Below are positions 14,313-19,239 of a DNA stretch of 19,239 nucleotides, one piece after another. The notes beneath the pieces are model-generated. The model saw only the letters and a list, made by a program, of their open reading frames with translations, had not been told where the DNA came from and ran no database searches. This DNA comes from Gammaproteobacteria bacterium (GTDB taxonomy: Bacteria > Pseudomonadota > Gammaproteobacteria > Pseudomonadales > Pseudohongiellaceae): positions 2,906 through 22,144 of the forward strand of contig DMJN01000208.1 of NCBI GenBank assembly GCA_003451715.1. Reading direction: 5' to 3'. The position numbers and the translations under genes were made by a program. Numbering within the stretch: the first letter of the stretch is position 1; every line of letters starts with the position of its first letter.

Positions 14313-14744
14313 ATGTCAGTGTCAGATCAGCAAGACTCGAACGCACACCGGCTGTTGTTAGTCGACGACAGCAAGGAAATAACTGACATCCTGGAAGAGG
14401 TAGGAATCGACGCCGGTTATCAGGTATGTAGTGTTAACAAATTCGAATCTATAATTCCGCAATTCAGACAATTCGATCCTACGGTTATTTTCCTCGATCT
14501 CAACCTCGGCCCCGCCGAGGTTGCGGAAACAGATGAAACCCCCCGTGAAGGGCTGGAAATTCTAAAATACCTGTCTGCTGCTAATTCCAGAGCGAAGATT
14601 GTAATCGTCAGCGGGCTATCAAGAAGAACTCGCGAACTCAATCAACTCCTGGGTCGCGATCTAAATCTGCATATGCTTGGCGGTATCCCCAAGCCATTTG
14701 ATATCAAGAATGTGGAAGAAGTCCTGCTCAAACTCAAGCTGTGA
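14313..14744 (+). CDS. Stand-alone CheY-like response-regulator receiver
   Basis: A 143-residue single receiver domain without an output domain. All phosphorylation residues are present: acidic pair Asp18/Asp19 (LLLVDDS), phospho-acceptor Asp62 (IFLDLNLG), Ser100 (VIVSG) and Lys127 (IPKPFD). A slightly expanded loop after Asp62 (GPAEVAETDETPREG) carries several acidic residues. No histidine kinase is nearby, so its kinase and target are unknown; single-domain receivers usually act by protein-protein contact or as phosphate sinks. It is placed between the ABC operon and the symporter and probably has its own promoter. Confidence 0.9.
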   Translation: MSVSDQQDSNAHRLLLVDDSKEITDILEEVGIDAGYQVCSVNKFESIIPQFRQFDPTVIFLDLNLGPAEVAETDETPREGLEILKYLSAANSRAKIVIVSGLSRRTRELNQLLGRDLNLHMLGGIPKPFDIKNVEEVLLKLKL

Positions 14745-14790
14745 GCTGATCAGACATTTTCGCTGTTGACAATCACATCGTGTACACAGT

Positions 14791-14846
14791 ATCACTGCCG
14801 CGAATTGCTGGCTGGCAGCTCTGCATTGTATTCGCGGTTGTCAGTG
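14791..14846. repeat. Inverted repeat able to form a long hairpin between convergent genes
   Basis: The perfect arms CCGCGAAT (14798-14805) and ATTCGCGG (14830-14837) enclose an inner stem GCTG/CAGC. Outer bases ATCACTG and CAGTGTGAT extend the pairing imperfectly. A good TTGACA (14766-14771) with TATCAC 18 bases later (14790-14795) precedes it on the plus strand. It lies between the convergent receiver and symporter genes, so it could be a 3'-end structure, a protein site or a small RNA; there is no T-run for a classical terminator. Confidence 0.4.
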
Positions 14847-14929
14847 TGATGAGGGGCATTCCCAAGTACAAGAACTGAAAATGTGGAGCAGATCCCCAAT
14901 TTAGTCCTGCAAGCACTCGACGGTCGGAT

Positions 14930-16174
14930 TCAGTACTTCAATGGTTTGTCGAAGATTTTCCGATCAAACTCACCTTCCCAATTAGCCACGGCCGTCGATA
15001 CGGATAGATCTCCGCCGACATTAACACTGGTGCGCAACATGTCCAGAGGTCGGTCGAAGGGTAGAATGAAACCAATCACCCCGGCAATCTGTTCTGGAGA
15101 GATGCCAATCGTCTCCATCACCGCAGCCATCAGGAATAACGAGGCACCAGGTACTGCAGCAGTACCGATGGAAACCAGAGTCGTCGTCCCAGCAATGAGC
15201 ATGTAGTCGGTCAGGCTCAGATTGATACCAAACACCTGGGCGGCAAAAACCGACACGATGCCCACATAGAGGGCGGTTCCATCCATGTTTATAGTTGCAC
15301 CCAGTGGTAGCACGGTCGAAGCAACAATGGGTTTAATGCCCAAGTTCTCCTCCGCTACCGACATGGAAATGGGTAAAGTGGCGGAACTGGAGGAGGTGGA
15401 GAATGCCATCAACATCGCGTCACGTGCCCCACGGAAAAACATCACTGGAGACAGTTTAAACATCAGCTTCATGATGATCAGGCCATGCATAATAATCATG
15501 TGTGCAATACAACCTATCAGCACCGCCACTACAAGTGTAATGACATCCAACAAAGCAGCCGCACCTTGAGTACCTGCTGCCGTGGCGATCAAGGCAAATG
15601 CACCGAACGGAGCAACCTCCATCACCCAGTGAGTTATACGCAACATGACTTCGGTAGATGCCTCCATCAGATCGGCCACGGGTTTGCCTTTTTCACCGAT
15701 CGTGAGCAAGCTGACACCAATCAGCAAGGCGAAAAAGATAATTGCAAGCATGTCGCCTTCGGCAAGCGCTGCGATCGGATTGGCAGGGACTATGCCCATT
15801 AATGTTTCACCAATCGGAATTGTTTCCTGCACTACACCTGGTGCTGCAGCAGATAAATCTACATCAGACCCAGGCTGCATTACGGCAGCGAGAAACAAGC
15901 CAATACTAATTGCAACCAGTGTAGTGATTATATAGATAGCCAGTGTTTTAACGCCGAGAGAACCCAACTTGGAGGGATCACCCATTGAGACGATCCCTGC
16001 AACCAGCGTGACAAATACCAGCGGCACAACCACCATACGAATGAGGCGGATAAAGAGAGTACCTATCCACGCAACGCTTTCAGAGCCCGGTCCCCAGATG
16101 GCACCGACAATCACACCTAACACTATAGCTGCCAGAATGCGCTTCCACAGCGCTATCTCGAACCACATCCCCAT
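14930..16174 (-). CDS. Dicarboxylate/amino acid:cation symporter (DAACS family)
   Basis: A 414-residue inner-membrane transporter of the GltP/DctA/GltPh family. The re-entrant loop 1 motif SSSSATLP (261-268), the cation-binding NMDGTA (296-301) and the substrate/cation region DRPLDMLRTSVNVGGDL (374-390) are all intact, and length is normal. It takes up dicarboxylates or acidic/neutral amino acids with Na+ or H+. Arg381 within DMLRTSVN corresponds to the residue that in GltPh-like carriers favours acidic substrates (glutamate, aspartate or C4-dicarboxylates). It is a single gene, divergent from fpr and convergent with the receiver gene. Confidence 0.93.
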   Translation of the reverse strand: MGMWFEIALWKRILAAIVLGVIVGAIWGPGSESVAWIGTLFIRLIRMVVVPLVFVTLVAGIVSMGDPSKLGSLGVKTLAIYIITTLVAISIGLFLAAVMQPGSDVDLSAAAPGVVQETIPIGETLMGIVPANPIAALAEGDMLAIIFFALLIGVSLLTIGEKGKPVADLMEASTEVMLRITHWVMEVAPFGAFALIATAAGTQGAAALLDVITLVVAVLIGCIAHMIIMHGLIIMKLMFKLSPVMFFRGARDAMLMAFSTSSSSATLPISMSVAEENLGIKPIVASTVLPLGATINMDGTALYVGIVSVFAAQVFGINLSLTDYMLIAGTTTLVSIGTAAVPGASLFLMAAVMETIGISPEQIAGVIGFILPFDRPLDMLRTSVNVGGDLSVSTAVANWEGEFDRKIFDKPLKY

Positions 16175-16348
16175 TCAATTCTCCAATATCTGCCAATTGC
16201 TGTACAAGATCGTTACTAGCTTCTATTGCTTGCTGATTGATTATCACACTGCAACACAGCGGCGCTTCCATGCCATTTAGAGCTTGCTAGGAGACTATAG
16301 AAATTCATACCATAGTTCCACTTAAAAGCGATGCATTAACAGGGCCGG

Positions 16349-17095
16349 ATGATGGCACAATGGATTCAAGGCACAGTAGTTGACAACATTCATCGGACCG
16401 AGAATCTGTTTTCGTTAAGGATCGACGCTGCTGTCGATGACTTCACTGCTGGTCAATTCACCAGCCTGGCAATCGATATCGACGGCGAACGTGTAGCGCG
16501 ACCCTATTCCTATCTAAGCTCGCCAGGCCAACGACCCCTGGAATTTTTCTGCTATACGGCCACCGACGGCCTGTTGTCAAACGCGCTTGTCAAGCTCGAT
16601 TCCGGTGATCAGCTTTGGATTAAACAGCAACCCACTGGCTTCTTTGTGCTGAGAGAGATTCCGGTAGCTGATGAACTCTGGATGTTAGGCACCGGAACCG
16701 GCATAGCTCCCTATATTTCAATTCTAAACACCTCCGAACCCTGGGATCGATTCCAACACATCGTGCTTGTGCAGGCAGTTCGTACCCAGGCTGACCTGCT
16801 CTATCAGGAAATGATTAAAACCTTCGAGAGCAAGTATCCAGACCAGTTTTCGTTTCAAGCTTACGTGAGCCGTGAACCGGTGCCCGGCACCATCACCGGA
16901 CGTGTACCCGCCTCCATCGAAAATGGTTCGCTGGAAGCAAGTGTCGGGCGTCAGCTGAATACAGAACTATCCCACATCATGTTATGTGGCAACCCGGACA
17001 TGGTGAAGGATACGGTCATAGTGCTGAAGGGCCGAGGCTTTAGAAAGCACCGCCGGCGCACGCCTGGACATATCACTGTTGAGAGCTTCTGGTAA
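16349..17095 (+). CDS. fpr: Ferredoxin/flavodoxin--NADP+ reductase
   Basis: A 248-residue cytoplasmic FAD enzyme that exchanges electrons between NADPH and ferredoxin or flavodoxin. FAD-binding RPYS (51-54), NADP-binding GTGTGIAPY (114-122), CGNPDM (213-218) and a C-terminal aromatic end ESFW are the marks of bacterial subclass Fpr. Two consecutive ATGs are possible; the second (16352) is better placed after AGGG and gives the usual MAQWxxGTV start. In many bacteria fpr is SoxRS/FinR regulated; I see no clear SoxR box here. Its last 23 bases overlap the end of the oppositely oriented membrane-protein gene. Confidence 0.94.
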   Translation: MMAQWIQGTVVDNIHRTENLFSLRIDAAVDDFTAGQFTSLAIDIDGERVARPYSYLSSPGQRPLEFFCYTATDGLLSNALVKLDSGDQLWIKQQPTGFFVLREIPVADELWMLGTGTGIAPYISILNTSEPWDRFQHIVLVQAVRTQADLLYQEMIKTFESKYPDQFSFQAYVSREPVPGTITGRVPASIENGSLEASVGRQLNTELSHIMLCGNPDMVKDTVIVLKGRGFRKHRRRTPGHITVESFW

Positions 17096-18023
17096 AAGCC
17101 ACTTCCGCCTTCCGCCGCCAGTAGACGGCTACCGATATCAGAATGCCAATAATAATGAGCCACAACGCGAGGTTGAAAATGGAAAACAGGCTGTCGGGTA
17201 GTTCAGGATAAATACTTCGAAATGCCGAAGTGTCCATCCTCAGCGTAATAAGGCAGCCCGTTAACAGGATGGCTTCTGTAACAGTACGCAGGTATAACTG
17301 GGCGCGGCTCCAGTTCTGATCGATAACCAGGTAGACATACTGCGGAATCAGAAAGACCAATTGTATTTTCATCCAGAAAACCAGGGTATGAAAAGGATTA
17401 CGGGTTTGTCCCATCAACACGGCAGTGCTGTGCTCCAGATTCACCATGTTGAGAATAACCAACATGGTAATCGCAGCGACCACTGAGAAAATCGCTCCCC
17501 AGGCAGTAGCCAGCGCTTTATCTGGTGGCGCTGTTTTGGAAGGCGACCAGCTGTCCAGAAAATGATTCCGTTCGATGATCCTTTCGGCAAGAAAAAAGCC
17601 GCCGGTAATAATACCGATGATATAAATGTAGGTATTAACGAACATCCATACGATTGAAACATCCCCGATATCCAGCGTGAAGAAAAAATCGATGGCAATG
17701 AGAGCGATCAGAATTACGGTTGAAATGCTCAAAGAAGCAACAATCGCAGTCCTATAAAAGGGATAGAAATCAGGACCGATAAGCGAACGCCCCTTACCCT
17801 GATACTGCGCTGCGACTCGCAACGGATGACCGTAATCACTTAGCAATTGGATTATCGCAGCATCACCCTTTGCTGCGCCTGAAGTCTTTGGCATATCACT
17901 GATTTTGGCTTCAATATTTGTCTGTAATTCCTCAGCAATGTCGTTCCTGGATTCACTTGGAAGATAGCCTTTTACTTCGGCTATGTATTTCTCCAGGGGG
18001 GTTTGTTTATCAAACAGACTCAT
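17073..18023 (-). CDS. HAAS-domain multi-pass membrane protein partnered with PadR
   Basis: A 316-residue protein from the ATG at 18021-18023. Residues about 8-75 form a HAAS/DUF1700-like helical domain (LEKYIAEVKGYLPSESRNDIAEELQTNI), a soluble module often encoded next to PadR regulators. Six hydrophobic segments follow (near TAIVASLSISTVILIALIAI, MFVNTYIYIIGIITGGFFLA, AIFSVVAAITMLVILNMV, MKIQLVFLIPQYVYLVI, AILLTGCLITL and LALWLIIIGILISVAVYW). An upstream in-frame extension of 16 residues lies inside padR and is unlikely. The start overlaps the padR stop (ATGA), so the pair is co-translated. The function is unknown; a membrane-stress sensor or regulator of PadR is a reasonable guess. Confidence 0.82.
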   Translation of the reverse strand: MSLFDKQTPLEKYIAEVKGYLPSESRNDIAEELQTNIEAKISDMPKTSGAAKGDAAIIQLLSDYGHPLRVAAQYQGKGRSLIGPDFYPFYRTAIVASLSISTVILIALIAIDFFFTLDIGDVSIVWMFVNTYIYIIGIITGGFFLAERIIERNHFLDSWSPSKTAPPDKALATAWGAIFSVVAAITMLVILNMVNLEHSTAVLMGQTRNPFHTLVFWMKIQLVFLIPQYVYLVIDQNWSRAQLYLRTVTEAILLTGCLITLRMDTSAFRSIYPELPDSLFSIFNLALWLIIIGILISVAVYWRRKAEVAFTRSSQQ

Positions 18024-18352
18024 GTTCTTGTCTCCGCAATAGTTGTAATCGAGGTATTTAGCTTTTCCCAATCAGATTTAAGCACCGTCAGAATTTCCTT
18101 GCCTCGTTCAGAGATCTTATAGTAGTGCCGTTTTCGCCCTTCTTCGTTACTCCAACGACTATTCAATAATCCGTAGGTTTTCAGGCGCCTTACCAACGGA
18201 TAGAGGGTTCCCTCTTCGATATCGATATTTACCTCCGCCAGCGCCTTACGCAATGAATAGCCATATTGTTCATTTCTCAGCTCACTCAGTACGGCCAGGA
18301 TTAAGATGCCCCGACGCAGTTCCAGGCGCATGGCTTCGAGTTTTTCGCTCAT
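18020..18352 (-). CDS. PadR-family transcriptional regulator
   Basis: A 110-residue winged-helix protein. The DNA-binding domain reads ILAVLSELRNEQYGYSLRKAL...IEEGTLYPLVRRLKTYGLL...KRHYYKISERGKEIL, the classic PadR pattern of recognition helix and wing; a short C-terminal helix gives dimerisation (PadR subfamily 2 size). It probably represses its own operon through the paired palindromes just upstream. The ligand is unknown; the coupled HAAS membrane protein may control it. Confidence 0.93.
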   Translation of the reverse strand: MSEKLEAMRLELRRGILILAVLSELRNEQYGYSLRKALAEVNIDIEEGTLYPLVRRLKTYGLLNSRWSNEEGRKRHYYKISERGKEILTVLKSDWEKLNTSITTIAETRT

Positions 18353-18370
18353 TTGAAGTCTCCGCTGTAC

Positions 18371-18414
18371 TTACTATGTGCCGCACAGTGCATATACTGT
18401 ATACCACACAGTAA
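18371..18414 (-). promoter_or_regulatory. Twin palindromic operators of the padR operon
   Basis: Two 17-base imperfect palindromes, ACTATGTGCCGCACAGT (18373-18389) and ACTGTATACCACACAGT (18396-18412), share the form ACTGTGT-N3-ACACAGT with centres 23 bases apart; the outer arms TTACTATGTG and CACACAGTAA are also inverse with one mismatch. A possible minus-strand promoter (TTGCTA, 17 bases, TACAGT) overlaps the second. The position, about 20-60 bases before the padR start, fits autoregulation. Confidence 0.65.
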
Positions 18415-18480
18415 GTGATAGCAAGCCTGTTCTTGTAGCTGAAGTTGAACCGGATCGGTAGGGTCGGATTTTTTTGTGTC

Positions 18481-19239
18481 TTATTGATATTGTTCAGGCA
18501 TTTTTCGAGCAGTACTTAACTGTTCGAAGCGGGCACCGATATCGATAAGGTCTTGTTCGCGAAAGGAAGGCGCGATCAGAGTTAATCCAATAGGCCTGCC
18601 GCTTGCTTCATATCCCATAGGGATAGTCAGCGCAGGGAAATTCGCCAGCGCGGCAACACCGGCATGGCGGTTGTTGATGGAGAGCAATACATCCAGGTTG
18701 GATTCATCGAACAACTGTTGCAGGGTCGTGCGAGCATTGGATTGCAGGTCGTCGGTCAGGGATGCCAATTCTGCCCCACTGAGTTCGAGAGCATCCATCA
18801 TATCGACGAGCCCCTGGCCGTACGGTGCACGTGTATCCATGTCGCTCTCATTAAAAGCTCGCAAAGAGGCTATGGAGTCAATCTGTACTTCATCTGCAGA
18901 ATAGGATTGAAGATAAAGCGCCAGGTCTCTCACCATCTCTCCGCCCAACAGCTCGCTGAAGCCTTCGCGACGTTCGTAATCCAACAGTACCTCAACAATG
19001 GCGGCACCATTCTCGGACAGCAAACCCAGAGCAGATTGATAGAACATGTCATCTGCAAAACTTTCCAACACACCAAGGCGTTTGCCAGTCAAATCCACTG
19101 TACGGTATTCCAGGGCGAAGTCGGCACTGAGTAAGGGCATCGCCAGATCATTCTCATCATAGCCGGTCATGGCATTGAACAAAGTCACCGCGTCAGCAAC
19201 CGAGCGAGTCATCGGGCCGGTTGTGTCCAGGGTTGCCGA
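18481..19239 (-). CDS. Amidase-signature family enzyme, C-terminal part (cut by window edge)
   Basis: 253 codons of an amidase-signature (AS) hydrolase; the reading frame continues open to the right edge (SATLDTTGPMTRSVADAVTLFNAMTG), so the start and the Lys-Ser-Ser catalytic core lie outside. The TGPMTRSVADA segment is the conserved post-signature motif of AS enzymes. The C-terminal AALANFPALTIPMGYEASGRPIGLTLIAPSFREQDLIDIGARFEQ is typical of the fold. Members hydrolyse amides, from GatA to broad-substrate amidases; the RPIGLTLI ending is more like the latter. It ends 128 bases upstream of padR on the same strand. Confidence 0.9.
   Translation of the reverse strand, partial: SATLDTTGPMTRSVADAVTLFNAMTGYDENDLAMPLLSADFALEYRTVDLTGKRLGVLESFADDMFYQSALGLLSENGAAIVEVLLDYERREGFSELLGGEMVRDLALYLQSYSADEVQIDSIASLRAFNESDMDTRAPYGQGLVDMMDALELSGAELASLTDDLQSNARTTLQQLFDESNLDVLLSINNRHAGVAALANFPALTIPMGYEASGRPIGLTLIAPSFREQDLIDIGARFEQLSTARKMPEQYQ

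Noticed and set aside
18395..18413. Possible LexA box TACTGTATACCACACAGTA upstream of padR
   Set aside because: The half-sites CTGT and ACAG are separated by 7 bases, not the required 8, and a second similar palindrome lies 23 bases away, which fits a PadR operator better.

Overview
The window looks like chromosomal DNA of a Gram-negative proteobacterium, most likely a free-living gammaproteobacterium. The evidence is several lipoprotein and Sec-type signal peptides, a beta-barrel outer-membrane protein, a LolA-like periplasmic carrier, a gammaproteobacterial-type LexA box, REP-like 'GGGGTCAG...' inverted repeats, and FNR- and Tag-type enzymes of proteobacterial character. Base composition is moderate, with no obvious GC shift. 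I saw no rRNA, tRNA, CRISPR array, prophage or intact insertion sequence. The exact genus cannot be read from the sequence.

Left part (1-2750): a cytochrome P460-like lipoprotein gene on the minus strand; then, on the plus strand, a near-consensus LexA (SOS) box in front of tag (3-methyladenine DNA glycosylase I) and a VOC/glyoxalase-fold gene; then a small PspB-like membrane protein gene on the minus strand, bracketed by two different REP-like inverted-repeat elements.

Middle left (2690-7194): a minus-strand run, read right to left: a GlcD/D-2-hydroxyacid dehydrogenase-type flavoprotein, an SDR protein translationally linked to it that lacks the catalytic Tyr and Lys, a nitroreductase-family protein, a degenerate receiver-like protein, and a fumarylacetoacetate hydrolase (FAH) family protein with a signal peptide. 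A strong bidirectional terminator follows. The cluster suggests oxidation of small hydroxy- or keto-acids, but the substrate is unknown. Divergent to it is a DUF4156-type lipoprotein gene.

Centre (7980-14029): the most interesting part. A severed N-terminal piece of an RND/MMPL-family exporter is followed by a tight five-gene operon. The operon encodes a LolA_like 'outer membrane lipoprotein-sorting' periplasmic protein, two FtsX/LolC/MacB-type ABC permeases that are evidently duplicates of each other, a LolD/MacB-type ATPase, and an outer-membrane beta-barrel. Together they contain a part for every layer of the envelope and resemble a second, specialised Lol-like pathway. Family members of the LolA_like protein are commonly found beside RND exporters, so the broken RND gene next to an ABC machine hints that one energy source has replaced another.

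Right part (14313-19239): a stand-alone CheY-like receiver; a dicarboxylate/amino-acid:cation symporter (minus); ferredoxin-NADP reductase fpr (plus), which overlaps tail-to-tail with the next gene; a PadR regulator plus HAAS-type membrane protein operon (minus) preceded by twin palindromic operators; and the C-terminal part of an amidase-signature enzyme running off the right edge.
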